This document shows positions 20,142 through 27,576 of a stretch of DNA of 41,509 nt, piece after piece. How positions within the stretch are numbered: the first letter of the stretch is position 1; each line of letters starts with the position of its first letter. The notes under the pieces were generated by a model. That model was not told the DNA's origin, ran no database searches, and worked only from the letters and a program-made list of their open reading frames with translations. This DNA comes from a virus: positions 1 to 41,509 of the IMG/VR virus record IMGVR_UViG_3300042542_001960; one strand, 5' to 3'. The translations under genes were made by a program, and so were the position numbers.

Positions 20142-20416
20142 TTGTTTTTTCCTTTCTTGGGTTTAACCGACGTCTTCAACCATTTTTCAAAATGTTTTTT
20201 ATCCACGTCCTGCATACAGTGCAGAGCGTAGAAGCCGAAGATAACTGCTGACATTGTGCTATCTTTTGCTTGGTTGAGATACTTTTGATCCGGATACATG
20301 AAGGTTACTGATTTGTCAGTATTAAACCGCAAACCTGTCTCCTCCTGAGCATCAATCGGCAGGAGATACAGTCTCCCGCGCAACAATAACTTTAGAGCTT
20401 TTATTACTTCATTCAT
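20138..20416 (-). CDS. Hypothetical basic protein, 92 aa
   Basis: A helical basic protein starting MNEVIKALKLLLRGRLYLLPIDAQEE. Residues about 55-67 are hydrophobic (STMSAVIFGFYAL) but too short for a sure membrane span. The C-terminus is Lys-rich (KTSVKPKKGKNK). The ends overlap both neighbours by 4 bases. Function unknown. Confidence 0.7.
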   Translation of the reverse strand: MNEVIKALKLLLRGRLYLLPIDAQEETGLRFNTDKSVTFMYPDQKYLNQAKDSTMSAVIFGFYALHCMQDVDKKHFEKWLKTSVKPKKGKNK

Positions 20417-20691
20417 TTTTTCTTCCCCTTTCGAGTTTTTGATGTTGGGCTTGAATCTTTTATCTGTCCAGCTTTTTCTTCAGCTGCCTGTCTACGTTTT
20501 TTAGCATGCTTAACTTCGCTACCGATGATGCCTCGGAAACCATCTCCGTAGTGCATTCCTCGGCGTTTGAAGAAGTCATTCATTCCCTTGTTGAACTTAG
20601 CGATCTCCGCCATGGTTAACTCTCGACTATGGCCGGAGACACCCATGCGTACGCTCTCACGTTTTTGAGATGGGCCGAAGTCGTCGCTCAT
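20413..20691 (-). CDS. Hypothetical basic protein, 92 aa
   Basis: I start at the ATG at 20691 (MSDDFGPSQKRESVRMG), which overlaps the upstream stop as ATGA. The second half is strongly basic (VKHAKKRRQAAEEKAGQ and KTRKGKKK), which would suit nucleic-acid binding. A central helix EIAKFNKGMNDFFKRRG is likely. No family is recognised. Confidence 0.7.
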   Translation of the reverse strand: MSDDFGPSQKRESVRMGVSGHSRELTMAEIAKFNKGMNDFFKRRGMHYGDGFRGIIGSEVKHAKKRRQAAEEKAGQIKDSSPTSKTRKGKKK

Positions 20692-20993
20692 TGAATTTTC
20701 CCTCTTTTCATTTTGAAAAGCAGGAATGCACAACGAACCAAAGCTCTTTCCATATGAGCTACCCTATCTTCCCCGAGAGCGTCCGGATTAGCCCGATTAC
20801 CATCGAGTTGCATAAGTGACTGACATATGTGGGAAATTGCACGATCTGCGTTATAGCGGATGCTATCATCGAAGAACCATTGGCCAAAAGTACTTTTGTC
20901 CGAGCCTTTCTCCATGATGCGGGTGACGGTGCAAAAAGTTTCATTCGCGACCTCGTTAATACTTGGCGCTCTAAAATCATTTTGCTGGCTCAT
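20688..20993 (-). CDS. Hypothetical protein, 101 aa
   Basis: A helical protein starting MSQQNDFRAPSINEVANETFC, with a second half of two helices (RAISHICQSLMQLDG and RVAHMERALVRCAFLLFKMKRG). Its start overlaps the upstream gene by 17 bases. No family is recognised. Confidence 0.7.
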   Translation of the reverse strand: MSQQNDFRAPSINEVANETFCTVTRIMEKGSDKSTFGQWFFDDSIRYNADRAISHICQSLMQLDGNRANPDALGEDRVAHMERALVRCAFLLFKMKRGKIQ

Positions 20994-21165
20994 TTTCTAG
21001 ATCCTTCTGGATACATTTAGCCATGAGTTTCGCTGCATCGATTTGGCAAATAGTCGCTCTAAAGATTGCTGCGCCAGCATGTGTGTCGCAATCATCCCTA
21101 AGTTTAGCCAACATCGTCCTGCTTCTATCCAACGTTTCAATCATCCATTCTATATCGTATTTCAT
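20977..21165 (-). CDS. Hypothetical protein, 62 aa
   Basis: A small, wholly helical protein starting MKYDIEWMIETLDRSRTMLAKL. The heptad-like spacing of hydrophobic residues suggests a short coiled coil or helical bundle. Its ATG overlaps the 3D-domain gene's stop as ATGA. Function unknown. Confidence 0.7.
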   Translation of the reverse strand: MKYDIEWMIETLDRSRTMLAKLRDDCDTHAGAAIFRATICQIDAAKLMAKCIQKDLENEPAK

Positions 21166-21590
21166 TTATTCTCCTGTTTGCGGATTTCCACTTCGGCATA
21201 TCTGCCTATCTTGGCGATCTCGCGTTCTGCTTCTTTCTGTGTTCTAAAGAAAAGATCGATGACGGGAAGTCTTTTTTTCTTAGGTTTTGACCATTCGCTT
21301 TTCCTGTTGACGACCGCTGTCCCGGTGTCTATTGCTCGCACAACTTTTCCCGTTTCCTTAATAGTCACATACGAACCGTACGGGATTACGTACGGGTCTA
21401 CCGCACACGATTTGCCAGAGACAAGCCTACGCCCAGTCGAGGATTGCATCCTGCTTGTCCATTGATCTTGGCCACACCAGTAAGCAGTAATGCGTACGAG
21501 CATCACCCTTGGAGGTTCGACTTCCCACATTAAGTTGGTCGCGCTAACCGGCACCGACCAGATGATAAGGACTCCTAGTAAATGCCTCAC
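21162..21590 (-). CDS. Secreted 3D-domain (double-psi beta-barrel) protein, 142 aa
   Basis: The protein has a signal peptide (MRHLLGVLIIWSVPVSA) followed by a 3D domain, named for three conserved Asp residues. These are seen in SCAVDPYVIPYGS (Asp65), AIDTGTAV (Asp88) and VIDLFF (Asp112). Such domains occur at the end of MltA lytic transglycosylases and in cell-wall proteins, so this one probably acts on or binds peptidoglycan in the periplasm. It lies far from the lysis cassette, among minus-strand genes. I start at GTG 21590, which overlaps the upstream stop; GTG 21596 is also possible. Confidence 0.8.
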   Translation of the reverse strand: MRHLLGVLIIWSVPVSATNLMWEVEPPRVMLVRITAYWCGQDQWTSRMQSSTGRRLVSGKSCAVDPYVIPYGSYVTIKETGKVVRAIDTGTAVVNRKSEWSKPKKKRLPVIDLFFRTQKEAEREIAKIGRYAEVEIRKQENK

Positions 21591-21880
21591 ACGCACAACT
21601 CGTCCTCCACCTCGATCTCCTCCGCCTCCAGCGGTGGTTCCTCGATTTCCCTGAACCGCTCTTGGTTGAATCCCCGTTCAGGGTGTGGTGGTGTGGACGA
21701 GTTGGGGTTTACCATCCCCTGCAAATACACAACAATCTCTGGGTCGCCTTTCCAACCTACCCCAACCCCAACGTCCCGTACCATGTACTGAGCGTCTTTG
21801 ACTGGTAGGAACGAATAGAAATTAATAACTTCCTTCGGGAAGTTGTCGTCGATGCAAACTACTTTTGATCCTCTTCTCAT
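21587..21880 (-). CDS. Conserved phage-type hypothetical protein, 97 aa
   Basis: The sequence KVVCIDDNFPKEVINFYSFLPVKDAQYMVRDV, then VVYLQGMVNP and ERGFNQERFREIEEP, has the look of a small protein family that is frequent in phages and prophages, where the same order of motifs is kept. Its function is not known to me. The C-terminus is acidic. It overlaps both neighbours by a few bases. Confidence 0.75.
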   Translation of the reverse strand: MRRGSKVVCIDDNFPKEVINFYSFLPVKDAQYMVRDVGVGVGWKGDPEIVVYLQGMVNPNSSTPPHPERGFNQERFREIEEPPLEAEEIEVEDELCV

Positions 21881-22014
21881 TTGAATAGTCCTTGTATTTT
21901 CTCAATCACCCACAGAATAAGAGCTACTGTGAAAAACGTTAAACAGAAACCCAACATTAAGGCTATACTTAAAAACATGATCTGGCCGATTAGATCCCCA
22001 AGCAACCTGATCAT
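21877..22014 (-). CDS. Small membrane protein, 45 aa
   Basis: An ATG that overlaps the upstream stop as ATGA opens a 45-codon frame whose TGA overlaps the next ATG. The product is mostly hydrophobic (MFLSIALMLGFCLTFFTVALILWVI) with a short amphipathic N-terminus. One long span fits. The exact overlaps at both ends make a real gene likely. It could be a holin-like or regulatory membrane peptide. Confidence 0.7.
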   Translation of the reverse strand: MIRLLGDLIGQIMFLSIALMLGFCLTFFTVALILWVIEKIQGLFK

Positions 22015-22196
22015 CCTTTGTTCTCCACTTCATTTTCGCTGTTAGCGCATATCTTCATAACCTTGTCGATATCTGCGTTTTGGCTAGCAAAAATAACTAT
22101 TTCCGTTTGATGGCTGTCTTTATCCATACCTGTGATTCGATATGCGAACCACCGTTTGGAAACCCAGAGCCAGAGTTGATATAAAATAATGTCCAT
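22011..22196 (-). CDS. Hypothetical protein, 61 aa, start abuts a terminator
   Basis: The protein (MDIILYQLWLWVSKRWFAYRITG...) has an aromatic N-terminus and a strand-helix second half (EIVIFASQNADIDKVMKICA). The ATG follows directly after the U-tract of the hairpin at 22207-22234 and has no ribosome binding site. A later start at 22130 (MDKDSHQTEIVIF) is an alternative. The stop overlaps the next ATG. Confidence 0.55.
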   Translation of the reverse strand: MDIILYQLWLWVSKRWFAYRITGMDKDSHQTEIVIFASQNADIDKVMKICANSENEVENKG

Positions 22197-22234
22197 AAAA
22201 AAGTGAGGGCACCGGGCTATTACACCCGATGCCC
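22197..22234 (-). terminator. Rho-independent terminator after the putative ssDNA-binding gene
   Basis: In minus-sense RNA a 10-base-pair stem (GGGCAUCGGG with CCCGGUGCCC, one U-G wobble) with an 8-base loop is followed by UCAC and six U. It lies 9 bases after the stop of the gene at 22244-22987, so it should end the transcript of the recombination genes. Confidence 0.8.
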
Positions 22235-22243
22235 CCAATAAAG

Positions 22244-22987
22244 TTATCCGAAGATTGCTTTTAACTGCTCACAGTTTTCGGGGGAATGTTTCCCACCGAT
22301 CTTGAGCTGGGGCACGAAGTACGAACCAGAGGGGCTCGTACGGATCTTGCTGGTCAGCTCATAGTAGGCTGTGTGGAGACCAGACTTCAGGAACAACTGA
22401 CTGTCCGTGAAGACCTGCTTTCCGGCAGAGCGGTATGCACTCTTGGCCATGAGCCATTGAGCCAAACCGTACTGCTTGTCACCGACGGCGAACGGGAACA
22501 AAGGATTATCTTTGTCCGGTGCCTCGATGGCGATGATGGTCTGGAGAGCTTCGCTGTACCGATCGGTATCAGCCTCGGCTTCCGGATCGTTGGCCAACGC
22601 ACCACCTGCCGCACGTACGTCGGACAGACGGTTGAAGGTCTTAGCGATCTGGTCAGAACCATAGACCACATCTTGGATGTAGATCTTTTGGAGACGCAGG
22701 AAGGTGATCTTCGCTGGCTTCTTGCCGTCGCCGATCACGACCTCGCGGTTATAAACGAATGATCCAGGCTGGAACGTGTTGGACAGTTCGCCTGTTTTAG
22801 CCACGAGGTTCAGCCGAGGGACGGTAAAGTCCTTCGCCGAGAATTCTCCCTCGACTTGGCCAGCCAATGTGTTGACGGATAGCGAAGCCATTGGGGCCTC
22901 GATAATCGCGCCTTCCTCTTTCGATTCGTCGACTGCTGGGGTTGCTGTTGGTTTAGTTGCTTTAGTAGGAGCAAATGATGTCTTCAT
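22244..22987 (-). CDS. Putative ssDNA-binding or recombination partner protein, 247 aa
   Basis: The protein has a flexible Ala/Thr/Pro-rich lead (1-30), then a beta-rich core (FTVPRLNLVAKTG, FVYNREVVIGDGKKPAKITFLRL) and a final segment GSYFVPQLKIGGKHS. I see no known catalytic motif. It lies directly downstream of a Cas4-like nuclease; in many phages such nucleases are paired with an ssDNA-binding protein of similar size, so I infer that role from position only. A strong terminator follows the gene. A structural or unrelated role cannot be excluded. Confidence 0.45.
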   Translation of the reverse strand: MKTSFAPTKATKPTATPAVDESKEEGAIIEAPMASLSVNTLAGQVEGEFSAKDFTVPRLNLVAKTGELSNTFQPGSFVYNREVVIGDGKKPAKITFLRLQKIYIQDVVYGSDQIAKTFNRLSDVRAAGGALANDPEAEADTDRYSEALQTIIAIEAPDKDNPLFPFAVGDKQYGLAQWLMAKSAYRSAGKQVFTDSQLFLKSGLHTAYYELTSKIRTSPSGSYFVPQLKIGGKHSPENCEQLKAIFG

Positions 22988-22995
22988 ATATTTGT

Positions 22996-24087
22996 TTAGT
23001 TTGTTTCTTTTGTTTTTGCCAAGTAGGTAACCTCTCCTCCGCCTTTCAATAGATTGGCTTCGTTGAGCTTATCCTCCAGAGCTTGTTTTGCTTGTTGTTT
23101 TTGGCCACGCGGAAATGATTCCGCGTAAGCCTTTTCGAGCTTGCTCCACGATATCGTGGCACAGGCTGAAAATTGTTCTGCTGTTAATTTGTCTTTGATG
23201 ATGTCGTACGTTTGCGTGGCGTCAACAATTTCTTTTTTCCCCGCACGAGTTTTGAGTTCATAGCCTGGGATGTCACCACCCGACATACGGAAGTCCATAT
23301 TTGATTTCTTGACGCTGTCGCACCACCTTTCCATGACGCGACGGATGGATTCAGCCTGCGATCTCTGGTCAGGAGTCGCAAGAGTAAGCGGGTCTGCGAG
23401 TACCGGCAACTCTGCGTCTCGGAGCATGTCGTATCCTTTGCCGATGACGAGGGCTTTTGAATGTAGTGCTTTGCATGTACCTTTGTTTCCACAGTAGAGA
23501 CATCCTTTCTCCGTCGGGTTCAGTTCCGGTTCTGGTTGCTGAGCTCGAGCGATGATTGTTTCTACGCGGAGTCTAAGCCGATCGTAATCTTTGTCACGAC
23601 TAAAAGTATGCCGACTGATCATGTTGATGCGTGGTTGTGCGAAGACCACCTCGACTTCGTCAACGTCTTTCCACTTCTCGAACACTCCCACGGCATACGC
23701 CCATCCTTGGATATTCTCTTCGGCGTCATCTACGGCATGCCATCCGAACTTGGCGTCACCAATCTTGGCTTTGCCTTTCCCGATCAAAACAATGTCAGCG
23801 GTTCCGAATGTCTTGCCTTCGGCGATCTGTAATTGAACTTCGGGAAGATCCGCAATGATTTCGCCCAGCTCGTTCTTCATCTGCTGGAAAACATCGGATA
23901 CCATCAGCACATTCTTTTTCTGCCATTCGTCCAAGCCCTCGTAGTTCCCGGTCTCGAGAGCTTTATGCATCATGGTTCCCTCTAGAGCGGCGACAGACCC
24001 GCCTTCCGTTGGCTGTGGTTCGTTATCCCAGCCTGGGCAGATCTCCCGCCATTTTAGTGAACTTGGTCCGTATTTGTGGTGGCTCAT
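22996..24087 (-). CDS. Cas4/RecB-like PD-(D/E)XK nuclease with Fe-S cysteines, 363 aa
   Basis: The core has the RecB/Cas4 signs: GTMMHKALE with a motif His (residue 41), GTADIVL (Asp98) and KIGDAKFGW (Asp111, Lys113). One Cys near the N-terminus (Cys17) and a late C-x2-C-x5-C group (CLYCGNKGTC, about residue 195-204) match the four-cysteine iron-sulfur arrangement of Cas4 and AddB. It belongs to the phage exonuclease type often called DUF2800. It probably resects DNA ends for recombination or replication restart, together with the helicase upstream (ATGA overlap) and the putative ssDNA-binding protein downstream. Confidence 0.82.
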   Translation of the reverse strand: MSHHKYGPSSLKWREICPGWDNEPQPTEGGSVAALEGTMMHKALETGNYEGLDEWQKKNVLMVSDVFQQMKNELGEIIADLPEVQLQIAEGKTFGTADIVLIGKGKAKIGDAKFGWHAVDDAEENIQGWAYAVGVFEKWKDVDEVEVVFAQPRINMISRHTFSRDKDYDRLRLRVETIIARAQQPEPELNPTEKGCLYCGNKGTCKALHSKALVIGKGYDMLRDAELPVLADPLTLATPDQRSQAESIRRVMERWCDSVKKSNMDFRMSGGDIPGYELKTRAGKKEIVDATQTYDIIKDKLTAEQFSACATISWSKLEKAYAESFPRGQKQQAKQALEDKLNEANLLKGGGEVTYLAKTKETN

Positions 24088-25358
24088 AGTATTGCTCCTA
24101 ATGTGTCCCCGTCCGAAAGTGTTTCGATGTTGTGAAGTTTTCGGCGGAGGCTCCTAGCGATTTGTGTTTCAACGGTTCCGTTTGCGAAAAGCAAGTATTG
24201 CCGACTGGCAGACAAAGCTCCTGCACGATGAATTCTTCCGAGAGCCTGCTTGGTTTCGATCGCCGAGTATGTCGGCGCGATAAGACTGATTCTTGGTACT
24301 CCTTGCAGGTCATGGAGCGACAATCCAACACCACCGGCTTGAATCATGCAAGCACATATTTTTACTTTGTTTGCTTGGAAGTCCGCGATATTTTGTACAC
24401 GGTCGTCATCCTTTTGATCGCCAATGATTTCTGCCGATTCCTCTCTGACAAGCTTTCGGTAGGCTTCAAGTGATTGTCGAAAGTTGAAGAAAGCAACGAC
24501 AGCATTTCCTTCTGCGATTGCCTGTTCCGTAAGCTCGAGAAAGACAGGTACACGCATCAACTCCGCTTCTTGCCTCGCCCTGAGTTTGATTGTGAGCGGG
24601 TTTTCGGACGTTCGTTTGCTTCGCAATTCCGCAAGCTGCGCCTGCATTTTTTCGTAGATGACGTCAACGTCCCCCATGTCGTAGCACTCTGCGAACACGG
24701 AGTTGCTTGGGAAAGCGTCCCCAAGGTCGGCGATTCGGATGCGGTGTCCTTTCTCGGGAAAAATAGATCTGTGAATTTCTTGTAGCATTTTCTTTCCGCC
24801 CATGAAAGCCAGACCACGGCCCCATGGGGCAGGTCGACAACCCATTTTGTAATTCCACCGGTAGAAGTCGTGGTATTCATGTAGGCCAAGCATGAAGCCT
24901 GTCGCTCGCATGTCCAGCGGATTCTCTGCAGCGGTAGCGGATAGCATCAATACTGGGTACTTCTTAGACCCTGTAAGTATCTTGGCATTAACGCTTGTGG
25001 CTCCTTTGCATCGATGTACCTCGTCAAAAATTAAAAGTTTTGCTCCCCTGAAAGTCCACTCCCAACTCTTCGCGTCGTTCCATTTTCCGAGCTTTGTCTT
25101 TCCAGTCTTGAGCTTTTCGTAGTTGATTACTTCGTGTTTAACCTCGCCTCGATCGAGCCATTCACGCCACGATGGGATGACTGCTTTCGGGCAGACGACG
25201 ATGACGTCTGCTCTTAATTGTTGGGCTAACCAGACCGCTTTAGCTGTCTTACCCGTGCCAGTATCGCTGGCGTCTAGGGCTACGTTATTTTTCTGAAGGC
25301 TTTGTAATAACGCTTCCGCTCCCGGTTTCTGCCACTCGAACAATGTGATGTCTGCCAT
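24084..25358 (-). CDS. SF2 (SNF2/DEAD-like) helicase, 424 aa
   Basis: The protein has a Q-type lead (LFEWQKPGAEALL), Walker A DTGTGKT (32-38), Walker B/DEVH box (112-115), SAT motif (140-142) and the motif VI QALGRIHRAG near residue 380. The single-chain length and the IFDEVHRCKG string resemble the compact phage SNF2-like helicases. It probably unwinds or remodels DNA during replication or recombination. The beginning overlaps the RuvC-like gene by 74 bases, yet the ATG at 25358 must be right because the Q-type lead follows it at once. The start of the nuclease gene overlaps its stop as ATGA. Confidence 0.88.
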   Translation of the reverse strand: MADITLFEWQKPGAEALLQSLQKNNVALDASDTGTGKTAKAVWLAQQLRADVIVVCPKAVIPSWREWLDRGEVKHEVINYEKLKTGKTKLGKWNDAKSWEWTFRGAKLLIFDEVHRCKGATSVNAKILTGSKKYPVLMLSATAAENPLDMRATGFMLGLHEYHDFYRWNYKMGCRPAPWGRGLAFMGGKKMLQEIHRSIFPEKGHRIRIADLGDAFPSNSVFAECYDMGDVDVIYEKMQAQLAELRSKRTSENPLTIKLRARQEAELMRVPVFLELTEQAIAEGNAVVAFFNFRQSLEAYRKLVREESAEIIGDQKDDDRVQNIADFQANKVKICACMIQAGGVGLSLHDLQGVPRISLIAPTYSAIETKQALGRIHRAGALSASRQYLLFANGTVETQIARSLRRKLHNIETLSDGDTLGAIL

Positions 25359-25794
25359 ATTCGAGTATCAATAGTGCATCGGCCGTGGATAATGTCACGC
25401 TTAAATTTGGAAATCTTCTTTGGGCTTCGGCTTTCAGTTTATTCTTCCATTCCGTCTTGCTGGCCATCCCCTTGCTATTTCCCAAGCTCAACGCCTTCTG
25501 CCATGTTTGGGGCCGAACCATTTCGATTCTAAACCCCAGCGTCATCGATACACCTAAAATAAAACCGAATCCACGACCGAAGTTAAACATAGCCGAACCG
25601 GGACTTCCTGCCCCACCTACGTACCCACCGACTTGTTCGATGACAATAACATCGTGATAAGTCCGCAAACTCTTTAGTTTACCCAGCACATCTCCTTCAG
25701 TCTCAGGCATCTTTACTGCGTCGACTAAACCGTTAACAGTTATAGATGCGATACCTCCGCTTGCTCCGGGATCAATAGCTACCATCCAGATCAT
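25285..25794 (-). CDS. ruvC-like: RuvC-like Holliday junction resolvase, 169 aa
   Basis: A RuvC-fold endonuclease with the acidic residues in place: Asp8 in VAIDPGASGG, Glu53 in VIVIEQVGG and Asp139 in STADALLI. It should cut branched DNA made during replication and recombination so the DNA can be packaged. It is the first gene of the minus-strand arm and starts back-to-back with the large terminase. The C-terminal 24 codons overlap the helicase gene. MIWMV and a later ATG (MVAIDPG) are both possible starts. Confidence 0.87.
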   Translation of the reverse strand: MIWMVAIDPGASGGIASITVNGLVDAVKMPETEGDVLGKLKSLRTYHDVIVIEQVGGYVGGAGSPGSAMFNFGRGFGFILGVSMTLGFRIEMVRPQTWQKALSLGNSKGMASKTEWKNKLKAEAQRRFPNLSVTLSTADALLILEYGRHHIVRVAETGSGSVITKPSEK

Positions 25795-25843
25795 CTCTTA
25801 TAAAAAGAGTGGATTGCCAAGGGGATTCTGTTACCATCAGGTA
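25795..25843. promoter_or_regulatory. Divergent control region between the two genome arms
   Basis: Forty-nine bases separate the resolvase (minus) from the large terminase (plus). They hold an AT-rich CTTATAAAAAG core, which gives a TATAAG-like -10 on the minus strand and a TTATAA on the plus strand, and a small CTCTT/AAGAG stem. No clear -35 boxes are seen, so the exact promoters are unknown; the position makes promoter activity in both directions likely. Confidence 0.4.
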
Positions 25844-27541
25844 ATGTCCCAAATCGAGAAGTATGGCCGAATGTGGCCCGAAGGGGCTACAGCACTTACA
25901 ATCGAGTTGTTGTCCTTTCGAGAGGGTCTGACCCCAGAGCAGGGAGGTCTTGGTAAAGAACAGCACTTCTGGAATGTAGTCGAGATGTTGTGGCCGTATC
26001 ATCCCAAAAAGAATCCTCAAGGTTTTCAGCGTAATCCGTGGGCAGATGATCAGATCGTCGAGCTCTGCAAATGGAACTATCTTGGCATCTCTGGACCCAA
26101 GTCATCAGCTAAGACTGAAGTGGTTGGGTTGTGGGGATTAGTTAATTGGTACTCCGCTCCGTTCGACACGTTAGTCTTGGTCACAACTACGTCGGTTCGT
26201 GAAGCCCGTAAGCGTATGTGGGGTCGAGTCCGTGAACGTCACATGCAGGCAAAGGTAATGCCCGGAAAGCTGGTTGACTCAATGGGCAAGCTTGTGCTGG
26301 AAGAAGGTAGTAGTGATCGGTCTAGTATCACGCTTGTTCCGTCTGCGAAGGATAAGGAGAAGGAAGCTTCCGAGAAGTTGCTTGGTCTGAAGAACAAACG
26401 GGTATTTCTTTTGATTGACGAGGCCACGGATGTATCCCCCGCCATCTTCGAAGCCACAGCCAATCTTTCAGCTAATCCCTTCTTCCAATGTGTGGCCTGC
26501 GGTAACTTCAATTCGGCTTACGATCCCTTTGGCCAGTTCGTTACCCCTAAAGACGGGTGGCAGTCGATCACTGTTGACGAAGGTGGTTGGGAGACCAAAG
26601 ACGGTTTTTGCTTACACTTGGATGGGGAGAAGACCCCTAACCTAGATCACGACGATAAGTGGCCCTTCTTGCTTACGGGTAAGAAACTAGAAGAGGATAG
26701 AAAACGCCTCGGTGAGAATTCTCTGTCTTACTGGCGGTTCATCCGTTCGTTCCCCGCCCCTGCTGGTTCCGAAGAGAACATCTATAGCGAGGCCGACCTC
26801 CGTAAGTTCGAAGCCCATAAGCCAGCTATGTGGGTGGGATCTAAACAACCCGTTGCTGTGGCTGGATTCGATCCTGGTTTTACCAGCGGTGGGGATCGAT
26901 CTGTTCTCTTTCTGGGGAAGTACGGGGAGACCGACGCCGGCATGACAGTTCATTTCGACAAGTACGTGGAACTCCAAGAGAACTCCTCGATAAAGGATAA
27001 TCCTCGCAATTACCAGATTGCCCAGTTGTTAAAGCAAGAGTGCGAGAAGTATGGTGTTCTTCCTCGGTACCTAGCAGTCGACGCCACGGGAGCGGGAGAC
27101 CCCTTGTGCGACATCATATCGACTATATGGAGTCCGTCTGTTCTTCGGGTTAAGTTTTCGGAGAGACCGAGCAATATGCCTGTTAGCAAAAGCTCCCGCA
27201 TGAAGGCCGACGAATCGTATGGGAACAGGGTATCTGAGCTTTGGTATGTAGGTAGGGAGTTCTTGCGGGCGGGGCAGATTAGGGGGGTAACTATTGATTT
27301 GGCTAGAGAGCTTGTGGCTAGGCAGTATAGGACGGCTGAACGGGGCAAAATCTTTGTAGAGTCAAAGAGGGATATGAAGTCTAGGTTTGGTAGATCTCCC
27401 GATATAGCTGATGCAGCCTTTCTTATGCTGGACGCCTGTCGTCAAAGGGCTAACGCCATAGCTGGGACTACTGTGGCTGGGGGTGGCAAATACAAGGATT
27501 TCTTGGCCTTTACTAAAAAGGTAGATGCCTTATATTCTTGA
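25844..27541 (+). CDS. terL: Large terminase subunit, 565 aa
   Basis: The ATPase half has a Walker A-like GPKSSAKT (about residues 84-91) and a Walker B VFLLIDEATD (about 187-196). The nuclease half has an RNase H-like first Asp in VAGFDPGFTSGGD, a second in LAVDATGAGD and a third in PDIADAAFLM. It drives packaging of DNA into the prohead and cuts the concatemer. I start at ATG 25844 (MSQIEKYGRM) instead of an upstream TTG. The probable small subunit is about 14 kb away. The portal gene follows at once. Confidence 0.93.
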   Translation: MSQIEKYGRMWPEGATALTIELLSFREGLTPEQGGLGKEQHFWNVVEMLWPYHPKKNPQGFQRNPWADDQIVELCKWNYLGISGPKSSAKTEVVGLWGLVNWYSAPFDTLVLVTTTSVREARKRMWGRVRERHMQAKVMPGKLVDSMGKLVLEEGSSDRSSITLVPSAKDKEKEASEKLLGLKNKRVFLLIDEATDVSPAIFEATANLSANPFFQCVACGNFNSAYDPFGQFVTPKDGWQSITVDEGGWETKDGFCLHLDGEKTPNLDHDDKWPFLLTGKKLEEDRKRLGENSLSYWRFIRSFPAPAGSEENIYSEADLRKFEAHKPAMWVGSKQPVAVAGFDPGFTSGGDRSVLFLGKYGETDAGMTVHFDKYVELQENSSIKDNPRNYQIAQLLKQECEKYGVLPRYLAVDATGAGDPLCDIISTIWSPSVLRVKFSERPSNMPVSKSSRMKADESYGNRVSELWYVGREFLRAGQIRGVTIDLARELVARQYRTAERGKIFVESKRDMKSRFGRSPDIADAAFLMLDACRQRANAIAGTTVAGGGKYKDFLAFTKKVDALYS

Positions 27542-27576
27542 CCCGAGGCAAGTAATTGAGTACGTAGGAGTTTAAC

